DNA from: an uncultured Acetatifactor sp.
Lineage (GTDB): Bacteria; Bacillota; Clostridia; Lachnospirales; Lachnospiraceae
Direction of reading: 5' to 3'
Assembly (NCBI GenBank): GCA_910586485.1
Contig: CAJUIA010000007.1
Span: 81,444 to 145,443, forward strand
DNA: 64,000 nt
This document shows positions 23,188 through 32,020 of the stretch, piece after piece. A program made the position numbers and the translations under genes. The first letter of the stretch is position 1. Each line of letters starts with the position of its first letter. The notes beneath the pieces are model-generated. The model saw only the letters and a program-made list of their open reading frames with translations. It searched no databases and had not been told where the DNA came from.

Positions 23188-26073
23188 CTACAGTTCATTG
23201 GAAATGCCGTCCTCCGGCAGGTCAGCCTCGCCGTTAATTAAATCTTCTTCCTCTGCCAGCCCGTAATAATACTTGATAATATCTCTTGTTGCCTGGGCTG
23301 CGTGGTCTGAAGAATATCCGAAGGGAATCCTTGTGGCAATCGCAATCTCCGGCTGCTCATACGGCGCATAGCACACAAACAATGCGTGATTGGGCCGGGA
23401 TTTTGTCTGCTCCGCAGTTCCCGTCTTGCCGGCCACGTTCACTGCCAGGTCTCCAAAATAAATCTTGTTCTCCACCACCTGACGCATGCCGGTATGAATC
23501 GCATTCCAGTATTCCTGCGGCATTTCAATCACATTTCTTATATTCGGTTCGGGCTGCAAGATCAGATTCCCGTTTGAATCTGTCACCTTATCCAACAGAG
23601 TCAGATTAAAACAAGTCCCGCCGTTGGCGACGGCCGTCACATACCTTGCCAGCCCGGCTGTGGTATAAGCGTTTGAACCCTGTCCGATGGACGAGCGAAC
23701 GGCATCCTCTGTGGACACCTTGGGAGATACCTCCGCAATCTCAATTCCGGACCTTTCCGTCAAACCGTACAGATCCGCATATTTGTACAGGACATTCAAG
23801 CCCTCCGTATCATTATAGGATCCGTTTTTCATGGCAAACCGATAACCCAGATCATAGAAGTAATAGTCGCAGGAATCCCGAATGGCAGTGGTCAGCGTTT
23901 CGTTTCCATGGCCCCGCCTCCGCCAGCACCTGGGCGAAGGCGGTCCGATCTCCGTAAAGGTTCCCACGCAGTTAATGCGCTCGCCGGAGCTGACAATTCC
24001 TTCCATCAGACCCGCGGTAGCCGTCACCATCTTAAAGGTGGATCCGGGAGCAAGCGCCGATTGGGTAGCATAATTCCACTGAGGATTTGACTTGTCTGCA
24101 TTCAGCTTTGCATAATATTCCGCATCCACGGAATTTGCCATCTTGTTGTTGTCATATCCAGGGTAAGACACCATGGCAAGAATATCTCCCGTATTTGTGT
24201 CCGTGATCACACAGGAAGCATTGCAGGGATCCAGCGCCAGCTGTGCCGGAGTAATATCAATATTTTCGATCCTGTTTTTCATAAACTGAAAGGCGGACAG
24301 CTTGCCGTTGTACAGCAGCGTCTCATCCCCCGGCGGAATTTCTACCCGCCTCTGCTCACACAGCACCATACAAACCTGTTTCCCGTTGATGACATCGGAA
24401 AGAAGCATGTATTTATAAAAACGCTTCTGAAATTCCGTATTTTTATCAACCATGGCAATGATGTAATCCAGCAGTACATCATATATTTCCGCGGAGTCGG
24501 AATACTTGTCATCAATCTCCAGCTTGCTCACATCAATCCAATTATTCGAAATACAGTACTTTAAATACTCGTTAAGACTGATGACCTCGTCCACCGCCCA
24601 CGCAATCTGTGTGGCATCGCCGGCATCCACCTCTTCGGTAATAATCACGCCGTTTCTGTTCAGCAATGACACAATATTGCTTTCGTAGACCTGATATTCC
24701 TTAGACAGCTTGTTGTAAGGTGTTTTCCCTTCCGTCAGTTCATATTCCAGCTTTTCATACACCTGCTCCTTATACGCAAGATACTCCTGAAATACGGCGG
24801 CCTCCGTTTCCTCCGCATCCTCGGAGGCCATATGCTTTAAGTCAATAATGGAATTATTGAACATGGTAAAATAAACATCATAGATCGGTATCTTAATATC
24901 ATCACTGCCGGAATCTGCCGTGGCAATATATTCTTTTGCATTGATAATCTTGCTGGACACAAGTCCCGCCAGCTTCTGCTCCAGGATATTATAAACCGCC
25001 TTGGTAAGCTCCATGTCAATGGTAAGATAAACGTCCTGCCCTGCCTGGGCTTCCTCCCGTTCCTCAATAGAGATAACCTTACCCATGTTGTCAACCACTA
25101 CCTTTTCATAGCCCTTGACACCCTGAAGCGTAGTTTCAAAGGCTGATTCAATACCGCCCTTACCCACCACATCGTTGATATTGTATACATCACTGCCGCG
25201 CCCCAGCTCTTCCATCTCTTCGTTGAGAGAAGTCAGCTCATCCGATGAAATCTTGCCAACATATCCCAGCACATGAGCAAAATACTTGCTGTCCACATAT
25301 TTACGGACCGTATCCTCCACGATGGTAACGCCAGGCAGCTCTTCCGAATTTTCCATAATCACGGCCACCGTTTTTTCACTGACATCCGCCGCCACCGTAG
25401 TACCTATATACTTACGGTAAGAGGTAAGGTCCATGGCATAACGGATGGTAACAAGCTTCAGCCAGTCCTCCCTGCTGTAACCCTTTCCGGGAATAAAATC
25501 ACTCTTGGTATCTTCCGGATCCTCATAATCACCGATTGCAAATTTATTTTCGGACAAATACTCCATAATTGTTTCGGCAGTGGATGCTCTCATCTGATCA
25601 TCCAGGTCTCCCACCGTCTTTTTCCCGTAGACATCCGCCAGAAAACGCAGCAGGCTTGTCCCCTCCACCGTAAACGCAAACTCTCCGTCTTCGTTTAACA
25701 TGATCTTGAAATCCGTGATCACATGGTCTCCGTTTCGCTCGATCATGTGGATCAGCTTCAGCACCGTCTCGTTCAAATTAGCATTTTTACTTCTGCCGGA
25801 CTCAAACACGTCCTCGATCTTTACCGAATAGGCCAGCTCGTTGTAGGCCAGTACATTCCCGTTCCTGTCGAAAATATTGCCCCTGGTGCTGGCAATGTCT
25901 CTGGTCTTTTCGGTCTCCAGCACAAAATTATCCAGATATTCCTGCCCGTGAACAATCTGCAGATCAAAACAGCGGTAGATCAAAACCCCTCCGAGAATCA
26001 AAAAGACCAGGGTAAAGATGGTCAGCCTGCTGGTAAAAAAGCTTATAATTCTTTCCTTCATTTCATCAAACAT
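23188..26073 (-). CDS. mrdA: PBP2 (MrdA-like) side-wall transpeptidase with large insertions
   Basis: At 961 residues this class B PBP is about 300 longer than E. coli PBP2. One membrane helix lies near residues 17-38, and the dimerisation domain follows (TRGNIFDRNG, ELPGVTIVEDTVRKY, GKGGIESAFETTLQG). The transpeptidase motifs are late: SxxK as APGSTFK, SxD as RDSCDYYFYD, and KTGT as AGKTGTAEQ. SxD rather than SxN is normal for PBP2. An extra helical stretch rich in Glu/Asp and Tyr (about residues 365-590) separates the two parts. The ATG at 26073 has AAGGAGGG upstream and overlaps mreD by 8 bases. Confidence 0.95.
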   Translation of the reverse strand: MFDEMKERIISFFTSRLTIFTLVFLILGGVLIYRCFDLQIVHGQEYLDNFVLETEKTRDIASTRGNIFDRNGNVLAYNELAYSVKIEDVFESGRSKNANLNETVLKLIHMIERNGDHVITDFKIMLNEDGEFAFTVEGTSLLRFLADVYGKKTVGDLDDQMRASTAETIMEYLSENKFAIGDYEDPEDTKSDFIPGKGYSREDWLKLVTIRYAMDLTSYRKYIGTTVAADVSEKTVAVIMENSEELPGVTIVEDTVRKYVDSKYFAHVLGYVGKISSDELTSLNEEMEELGRGSDVYNINDVVGKGGIESAFETTLQGVKGYEKVVVDNMGKVISIEEREEAQAGQDVYLTIDMELTKAVYNILEQKLAGLVSSKIINAKEYIATADSGSDDIKIPIYDVYFTMFNNSIIDLKHMASEDAEETEAAVFQEYLAYKEQVYEKLEYELTEGKTPYNKLSKEYQVYESNIVSLLNRNGVIITEEVDAGDATQIAWAVDEVISLNEYLKYCISNNWIDVSKLEIDDKYSDSAEIYDVLLDYIIAMVDKNTEFQKRFYKYMLLSDVINGKQVCMVLCEQRRVEIPPGDETLLYNGKLSAFQFMKNRIENIDITPAQLALDPCNASCVITDTNTGDILAMVSYPGYDNNKMANSVDAEYYAKLNADKSNPQWNYATQSALAPGSTFKMVTATAGLMEGIVSSGERINCVGTFTEIGPPSPRCWRRRGHGNETLTTAIRDSCDYYFYDLGYRFAMKNGSYNDTEGLNVLYKYADLYGLTERSGIEIAEVSPKVSTEDAVRSSIGQGSNAYTTAGLARYVTAVANGGTCFNLTLLDKVTDSNGNLILQPEPNIRNVIEMPQEYWNAIHTGMRQVVENKIYFGDLAVNVAGKTGTAEQTKSRPNHALFVCYAPYEQPEIAIATRIPFGYSSDHAAQATRDIIKYYYGLAEEEDLINGEADLPEDGISNEL

Positions 26074-26584
26074 ATTTCTGAGCCCTCCTTCTTTCACGGG
26101 CTTCCAGCTTTTCATTTACTTTCAGAACAAGCGGATAAAAGAACAACGTGACCACAATGGTATACAATACCTCCGGCAGGATCACATGGGAAAAATAATA
26201 AACAAACTGAAATTTTCCCCGAAGCATGAATAAAAGTATATAACAAAGCGTACCGTAGGACAGATCGCTGGTGACAATCAACGCTAAGGGGAGCTTTATA
26301 TCCTCCGGATAAAATATTCGGCTGAATTTACCGTTCAGATAACCTATGTACATTAAGACCAATGCGTAAAAACCAAGAAAGTTCCCGAAAAATATATCAT
26401 TCAGCAGCCCGCAGAAAAAGCCGATGACCAGCCCTTCCTTTTCCCCTCTCATAAAGCCGAAGGAGGCGGTCAAAACAATCATCATATTCGGAATGATGCC
26501 GGCAAAGGCAATATGGCCAAATACACTGCACTGCAGAATAAAGCTGACAATCACAAACAGTGTCACAACAAATTTTCTGAGCAT
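26066..26584 (-). CDS. mreD: MreD, rod-shape membrane protein
   Basis: A 172-residue protein with five or so membrane helices. FGFMRGEKEGLVIGFFCGLLNDI is the family signature, and the position between mreC and PBP2 fits. It links MreC to the RodA/PBP2 elongation machine. Confidence 0.93.
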   Translation of the reverse strand: MLRKFVVTLFVIVSFILQCSVFGHIAFAGIIPNMMIVLTASFGFMRGEKEGLVIGFFCGLLNDIFFGNFLGFYALVLMYIGYLNGKFSRIFYPEDIKLPLALIVTSDLSYGTLCYILLFMLRGKFQFVYYFSHVILPEVLYTIVVTLFFYPLVLKVNEKLEARERRRAQKYV

Positions 26585-26601
26585 ACAGCCTCCCTTTCAT
26601 T

Positions 26602-27465
26602 TTACGGAACCTGCTTTAAGTCCGTGATGACCAGCACCTCCCCTAAATGTTCGAAATCCACCGCCGGCGTAATCAGCCCGGACTTTGTCAGATTATTGGC
26701 ATCCTTTTCTATAGAGCTGATATAGCCGATCAAAATATTGGGAAGAAACTTGTCGCTGATATTGGAGGTCACCACCTTGTCGCCCTCCACCACCAGGTCT
26801 CTGCTGTCCACCAGCTGGCTGAAGCTGATACAGTTATCCGCCATAAGCTGCAGGTCTCCGGACACCATCATGTTATCCTCCGTGGAAAGCGTCATCCCGC
26901 TGACATAACTGTTGTCTGAAATAATGGAGGTCACCTTGGACCAGTTTGGCCCTACGGAGGTGATCCTCCCTACCAGACCCCCGCCGGCAATGACGTTCAT
27001 ATCCACGGCAAGTCCGTTTTCGCTGCCCTTGTCAATCAGGAAGGAGGAATACCAGTTTCCGGCATCCCTGCCGATAATGCGTGCCCCCACCTTGTTATAT
27101 TCCCCGTACTGCTCATCCAGATCAATAAGCTCCCTTAAATTGTTTAACTCGTACTTATCCTGCTGGAGCAGAATATTTTCCTCCCTCAATGCGGCGATTT
27201 CTTCCTTCAGCCGGGCATTTTCCTCCAGAAGCGACCTGATCTGTACCAGCTCTTCGGAACGGCTGGAGATCCAGCCTCCCAGTTTTCCGATCCCCTGTTG
27301 AAAGGGGACCACAATATATCCTACGATCGAATTTAACGGCCTGTTGAATACATCCGTGCCAAAGGTAACCAGCATCAGCAGGGTACAGAGGATGGTTAAA
27401 ATTAAAAGGAGATATTTACTCGGCAAAGTAAATCTCTCCCCTTTTCTTTTTATTACTGGGCTCAT
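26602..27465 (-). CDS. mreC: MreC, rod-shape scaffold protein
   Basis: A 287-residue protein with an N-terminal membrane helix, a coiled coil (about residues 65-105, rich in EEIAALREEN-type heptads) and the beta-barrel domain (ARIIGRDAGNWYSSFLIDKG, GGLVGRITSVGPNWSKV). It overlaps mreB by four bases. It binds PBP2 outside the membrane. Confidence 0.95.
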   Translation of the reverse strand: MSPVIKRKGERFTLPSKYLLLILTILCTLLMLVTFGTDVFNRPLNSIVGYIVVPFQQGIGKLGGWISSRSEELVQIRSLLEENARLKEEIAALREENILLQQDKYELNNLRELIDLDEQYGEYNKVGARIIGRDAGNWYSSFLIDKGSENGLAVDMNVIAGGGLVGRITSVGPNWSKVTSIISDNSYVSGMTLSTEDNMMVSGDLQLMADNCISFSQLVDSRDLVVEGDKVVTSNISDKFLPNILIGYISSIEKDANNLTKSGLITPAVDFEHLGEVLVITDLKQVP

Positions 27466-28472
27466 TTACTCATCCCTTCGATTGCATAAGCTACAGATTT
27501 ATAATTGTCATCCTTGATAATCTTGGCAAGTCCCATCACTACGCTGGTGGAAGGACTTTCCGCAACATTCACCTTCAACCCTGTGCCCGCAGCCATTCTC
27601 TCCGCCAGATGATTTACCTGAGATGCGCCTCCGGTAAGAAAGATGCCGTGGCGGTATATATCGGCCGCCAGCTCCGGCGGCGTCCTCTCCAAAATCACCT
27701 TCACATTATCAATTATCGTGTTAAAATGTTCTTCCAGGCAGTCATCCACCAGCCTTGTGGGAATCTCACGTTCCACTGGAAGACCCGTCACAATATCACG
27801 CCCGTATACTACGGCGCCGGTCCCGTTTTCATCCAGCTCCTTTAATGATATTTTAACGGCCTCCGCCGTTTTACCGCCAATGATCAGGCTGAATTCCTTT
27901 CTGACTGCCGCTCGGATTGCCTCATCAAAACGTAAGCCCCCCGTTTTAATCAGACGGCTTAACACAATGCCTCCCAGAGACAGGATGGAAATCTCCGTCG
28001 TCTCATAGCCCACGTTTACCACCAGCACGCCCTGAGAATTCTTTACGTCAATATCCAGCCCCAACCCGTCAGCTACGGCCTTTTCCACCACCATGATCCT
28101 TCTGGCCTTGACCCCTGCATCCTTAACCAGATCATAGAATGCTCTCTTCTCCACCTCCGTCACATCCGTAGGCACCGCAATATAAAAATCCGCAGGCTTG
28201 CTGTTTCCCTTTTGCAGATCGGCCACAAAATATCGGACCAGGGTTTCCATATTCTTAATGTCAGCAATCACACCGTTGGAAAGCGGATAAGATATATGAA
28301 TATTTCCGGGGGCTTTCTCATACATTTCAAATGCAGAGTCCCCGTAAGCGAAAAGTGTGTTCTTATTTTCGATGGCAATCATGTTTTTTTCAATCAGAAC
28401 ACTGTCGTCGCTCCTGCTGTAGATTTTAATGTTATTCGTACCGAGATCAATACCAAATGCGTTGTTTGCCAA
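27462..28472 (-). CDS. mreB: MreB, actin-like rod-shape protein
   Basis: A 336-residue actin homologue. The phosphate-1 motif FGIDLGTNNIKIY, IAVPTDVTEVEKRAFYDL, the NVGYETTEISILSLGGIV phosphate-2 loop and FLTGGASQVNHL are seen. The start is taken as TTG at 28472, with GGGG 9 bases upstream and homology beginning at once; a longer open frame reaches 28607 with no family similarity in its first 45 codons. Sequence differences in the nucleotide loops from classic MreB mean an Mbl- or MreBH-like paralogue is possible. Confidence 0.93.
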   Translation of the reverse strand: MANNAFGIDLGTNNIKIYSRSDDSVLIEKNMIAIENKNTLFAYGDSAFEMYEKAPGNIHISYPLSNGVIADIKNMETLVRYFVADLQKGNSKPADFYIAVPTDVTEVEKRAFYDLVKDAGVKARRIMVVEKAVADGLGLDIDVKNSQGVLVVNVGYETTEISILSLGGIVLSRLIKTGGLRFDEAIRAAVRKEFSLIIGGKTAEAVKISLKELDENGTGAVVYGRDIVTGLPVEREIPTRLVDDCLEEHFNTIIDNVKVILERTPPELAADIYRHGIFLTGGASQVNHLAERMAAGTGLKVNVAESPSTSVVMGLAKIIKDDNYKSVAYAIEGMSK

Positions 28473-28551
28473 AATGACAACCCCTTTCTTATCGAATCGG
28501 AAATCCTTAAAAGGACTTCCATGTGAGATCAAAGTGTACCTGCACACTTTT

Positions 28552-29265
28552 TTATGGTAACCGGCAATTTTCTCCTGTAAACCAGGAGGATTCCCGGAAA
28601 CTGACATATCTGTTGTCTCCGATCACAATATGATCCAGCAGCGGGATGTCCATCTTTTCGCCCATTTCCCGAATCACGGCCGTGATCTCCATATCGCTTC
28701 TGCTGGGCGTGGGATCTCCGCTGGGGTGATTATGCACCAGCAGCATATTTACCGCCCTGGCATCCAGCGCCTCCAAAAACAGCTCCCGCGGGGAAATCAG
28801 CGCCGACCTCACACTGCCCTCCGACAGCTTCTTTTCCCTGATCAGCTGGCCCTTGGCATCCAGACTGGCTGCCAGAACACATTCCGTGTCCCGATGCCGC
28901 AGCTTTTCCATAAAATATGCGGCCACCTGCCCTGAACTGGTAAAACGTACTCCCTTGCTGGCGGTGGCAGTACTCATACGCACGGACAGCTCTGCGATAC
29001 ACTTCAGCTTTACGGCCTTGACCTGACCGATCCCCTTGATTCCTTCAAGCTCTTCCAGGCTCACCTCATGCAGCCCCAGCAGCCCCTCTCTTGGGTATTT
29101 CGCCAGCCGGAGCACCTGCTCCGCCAGCTGAAGCGCACTCTTTTCCTTTGTGCCCGTTCTGATGATAACGGCCAAAAGCTCCGCTTCCGTCAGATTCTCA
29201 GGTCCAAAACGCAGAAACCGTTCATAGGGAAGCTCCTGCGGCATATCTGCCTTTTTATCAGGCAT
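28552..29265 (-). CDS. radC: RadC family JAMM-domain protein
   Basis: A 237-residue RadC (UPF0758). An N-terminal helix-hairpin-helix (EELEGIKGIGQVKAVKLK) is followed by the JAB/MPN metalloprotease-like domain with the zinc motif HNHPSGDPTPSRSD. Despite its name it is not needed for radiation resistance in the species tested. It precedes mreB, a widespread arrangement. Confidence 0.95.
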   Translation of the reverse strand: MPDKKADMPQELPYERFLRFGPENLTEAELLAVIIRTGTKEKSALQLAEQVLRLAKYPREGLLGLHEVSLEELEGIKGIGQVKAVKLKCIAELSVRMSTATASKGVRFTSSGQVAAYFMEKLRHRDTECVLAASLDAKGQLIREKKLSEGSVRSALISPRELFLEALDARAVNMLLVHNHPSGDPTPSRSDMEITAVIREMGEKMDIPLLDHIVIGDNRYVSFRESSWFTGENCRLP

Positions 29266-29327
29266 AGAAAGCTCCTTCTACCTTCTTCCGCCCTTACGAA
29301 CCGTGAAAGAATGAATCTTTGCGGCTC

Positions 29328-29567
29328 CTAACGGATAAAGCGATAGACCACCAGCGCTATGACTACGCCGATGACGCTTGCGATCGTAATGTTGATCGTC
29401 AGCCCAAAGGTCAGGACAAAAAAACCCAGATCAAGGACAATGGGTGAGCTTAACCCGAATGACTGCCCATAATTTAAAAAACTGCCGGAAAAATAAGAAC
29501 CAATGAACCGTCCTATGACAAATCCCACAAGAACCAGCAATATCGGCAGCCAATTTCCCTTTTTCAA
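29328..29567 (-). CDS. DUF4321 small membrane protein
   Basis: A 79-residue protein with two or three hydrophobic helices (WLPILLVLVGFVIGRFIGSY; VLDLGFFVLTFGLTINI; VIGVVIALVVYRF). DUF4321 proteins sit beside radC/mreB in Clostridia, which fits here. Function unknown. The gene is the first of the shape/division run, and its leader contains a hairpin (29598-29641). Confidence 0.85.
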   Translation of the reverse strand: MKKGNWLPILLVLVGFVIGRFIGSYFSGSFLNYGQSFGLSSPIVLDLGFFVLTFGLTINITIASVIGVVIALVVYRFIR

Positions 29568-29597
29568 AGCAATTCCTCACCTTTCTTTTGTACTTTA

Positions 29598-29641
29598 TTC
29601 TCCGCTGCCCAATACGGACAAAAACATCCGCACGCGGAGAA
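29598..29641 (-). promoter_or_regulatory. Stem-loop in the leader of the DUF4321/mre run
   Basis: TTCTCCGC pairs with GCGGAGAA over 8 bp, with an inner weaker stem (GCGGA/TCCGT). A -10-like TAAAAT lies upstream. It could be a 5' stabiliser or regulatory leader of the long shape/division transcript. Confidence 0.35.
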
Positions 29642-29726
29642 GATAAAACTTATTTTACCATAAAATGAAAAAGCTGTACACAAAAATCAACTAATTAATT
29701 TTTATCTTTTTCGACCCGATTTTTTA

Positions 29727-31028
29727 TCAGCCGCAGCAAAGCTTCCTCTCCTGCACAATTCCCCGGTCCACAAGAAACTGGAGGGATTTTAAGATTCCAA
29801 GCTTAGCGTGAGCCCAGGTCAGCCCCCCCTGAAAATACACGGCATAGGGCGGCTTGATGGGCCCGTCCGCAGAAAGCTCTATGGACGAGCCGGACACAAA
29901 AGCTCCGGCCGCCATGATAACCTTAGCGTCATAACCCGGCATATCCCAGGGCTCCGGCGTTACATGGCTGTCCACCGGCGCCGCCGCCTGAATGCCCTGG
30001 CAAAAAGCAATCACTCCTTCCGGCGTGCCGAAGGTAATGGCCTGGATGATGTCATGGCGGCTTTCCCTGCTGTCCGGCACCACCGCAAAGCCCAAAGGCT
30101 CATAAAGACTTGCCGCAAAAACCGCTCCCTTCAGTGCCGAGGCAGTTACCGCCGGCGCCAGGAAAATACCCTGATAAAAATCCTTCAGTACTCCCAGGGA
30201 GGCCCCCACCTCCTTTCCTAGGCCCGGCGAGGTCAGACGGAATGCGGCATTTTCCACACATTCCTTCTTTCCGGCAATATAGCCGCCGATCGGCGCAAGG
30301 CCGCCTCCCGGATTCTTGATCAGAGATCCTACCACCATATCCGCGCCTGCATCTCCGGGCTCCACCGTTTCCACAAATTCCCCATAACAGTTATCCACCA
30401 TGCAGATCACATCCGGCTTGATTCCCTTTATAAAGGAAATCAGCTCTCCGATCCGTTCAACCGAAAGCGTCGGTCTGGTCTGATAACCCTTGGAGCGCTG
30501 AATGGTCACAAGCCTGGTCCGTGCGTTCAATGCTTTCCTGATATTTTCATAGTCAAACCGCCCGTCCGGCAGCAAATCCACCTGGCGATAGGTAACCCCA
30601 TACTCCGCCAGGGACCCCTTTGAGGGCCGGATGCCGATCACCTCTTCCAGGGTATCATAAGGCTTTCCCACGGGGGAAAGCAGCTCGTCTCCGGGGCGGA
30701 GATTGCTCATCAGCGCCAGCGCCAGGGCATGAGTGCCACAGGTAATCTGTGGACGCACCAGGGCGTCCTCGGTATGGAAAATACCGGCATATACCGCTTC
30801 TAAAGTATCCCGGCCCAGATCGTTATAACCGTAACCGGTAGTGCCAAGCAGGCAGGCCTCGCTGACCTTTTGCTCCTGCATTGCCTTGACTACCTTCATT
30901 TGATTATATTCCGCAATCCTGTCTATTTCCGAAAACCGGCCGGTCAGTTTTTCCAAAACGGACTCGCCGTATTCATATACCTGTTTTCCGATGCCCATCC
31001 GGGCATACATCTCCTGTAAGCTTTCCAT
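29727..31028 (-). CDS. YnbB-type PLP enzyme (methionine gamma-lyase / 'aluminum resistance' family)
   Basis: A 433-residue fold-type I PLP enzyme. The PLP lysine is in GSLIKNPGGGLAP, with CMVDNCYGEFVE binding the pyridine ring, and QITCGTHALALAL near the phosphate. Family names differ: it was called aluminum resistance protein and is related to cystathionine/methionine lyases; the true reaction in Clostridia is unsettled. It directly follows miaA, matching the Bacillus order mutS-mutL-miaA-hfq-ynbA-ynbB with hfq and ynbA absent. Confidence 0.9.
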   Translation of the reverse strand: MESLQEMYARMGIGKQVYEYGESVLEKLTGRFSEIDRIAEYNQMKVVKAMQEQKVSEACLLGTTGYGYNDLGRDTLEAVYAGIFHTEDALVRPQITCGTHALALALMSNLRPGDELLSPVGKPYDTLEEVIGIRPSKGSLAEYGVTYRQVDLLPDGRFDYENIRKALNARTRLVTIQRSKGYQTRPTLSVERIGELISFIKGIKPDVICMVDNCYGEFVETVEPGDAGADMVVGSLIKNPGGGLAPIGGYIAGKKECVENAAFRLTSPGLGKEVGASLGVLKDFYQGIFLAPAVTASALKGAVFAASLYEPLGFAVVPDSRESRHDIIQAITFGTPEGVIAFCQGIQAAAPVDSHVTPEPWDMPGYDAKVIMAAGAFVSGSSIELSADGPIKPPYAVYFQGGLTWAHAKLGILKSLQFLVDRGIVQERKLCCG

Positions 31029-31048
31029 TCAAACTTTCCCCTTCCGTC

Positions 31049-32020
31049 TCAAAAAGCCCTGATCCCCTGAGCCGCCATTCTTTCCAGCATATATTCCAGC
31101 ATCCTGCTCTCATCCCCGCCGAAATCATTCTTATTAATCCAGATCACGTCCTTTTCCCTGCGAAACCAGGTAAGCTGGCGCTTGGCAAAATGTCTGGTAT
31201 CACGCTTTAAGATTTCCACTGCCTCTGTATATGTGATCTCCCCGTCCAGCCAGGCCAGTATCTCTTTATAGCCCAGCCCCTGCATGGATACCATTCCCCT
31301 GTGACAGCCCATTTCCTTAAGGCGCCTGACCTCTTCCACCAATCCTTCCGCCAGCATCTCATCCACCCTGCGGTCAATACGGGCATACAACCTGTCCCTG
31401 TCTTCGTTTAAAACAAAATAACAGGAATTGTATGCGCTCTCCTTCTGCCGTTCCAGGCGGTTATGCTCCGAAATGCGCCTTCCCGTCAGATGATAAAATT
31501 CCAGCGCACGGATAATGCGCTTTTTATTGTTGGCATGGATCTCTTCTGCCGCAGCCGGGTCCGCTTCCTTTAACAGGTTATGAAGATACTCCGTTCCACG
31601 TTCAGCAGCCAGTCTTTCCAGCTGCTCCCTGTACGCATGATCCTCCTGCTCCTGCGTAAAGTCCACATCCCGCAAAAGAGCCTGAATATAAAAGCCGGTG
31701 CCGCCGGTAATAACGGGAATATGCTTCCGTTCATAAATTCCTGCCATACATTCCAGACTACGCTGTTTAAAGCACGCCACGTGAAAGGATTCCCATGGGT
31801 CCAGAATATCAATCATATGATGCGGAATGCCCTGCATTTCCTTATCTTTAATCTTAGCGGAGCCGATGTCCATGTATCGGTACACCTGCATGGAGTCTGC
31901 AGACACAACCTCCCCGTCCACAGCCTTTGCCAAAGCAAGGGACAGCCTGGTCTTGCCAACCGCCGTGGGACCTGTCAGAACAACCAGCGGAGGTCTGCCG
32001 CTTAGTATATCTGTATTCAT
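31049..32020 (-). CDS. miaA: MiaA, tRNA dimethylallyltransferase
   Basis: A 323-residue enzyme that adds the isopentenyl group to A37 of tRNAs reading UNN codons. P-loop GPTAVGKTRLSLALA, VSADSMQVYRYMDIG, GGTGFYIQALL and the RDTRHFAKRQLTWFRRE tail are diagnostic. Its start overlaps mutL by four bases. The product is the substrate of MiaB, also encoded in this window (47709-49187). Confidence 0.98.
   Translation of the reverse strand: MNTDILSGRPPLVVLTGPTAVGKTRLSLALAKAVDGEVVSADSMQVYRYMDIGSAKIKDKEMQGIPHHMIDILDPWESFHVACFKQRSLECMAGIYERKHIPVITGGTGFYIQALLRDVDFTQEQEDHAYREQLERLAAERGTEYLHNLLKEADPAAAEEIHANNKKRIIRALEFYHLTGRRISEHNRLERQKESAYNSCYFVLNEDRDRLYARIDRRVDEMLAEGLVEEVRRLKEMGCHRGMVSMQGLGYKEILAWLDGEITYTEAVEILKRDTRHFAKRQLTWFRREKDVIWINKNDFGGDESRMLEYMLERMAAQGIRAF

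Noticed and set aside
23188..26073. Lack of SxN in PBP2 as a sign of an inactive enzyme
   Set aside because: PBP2-type enzymes use SxD, and SxxK and KTGT are intact.
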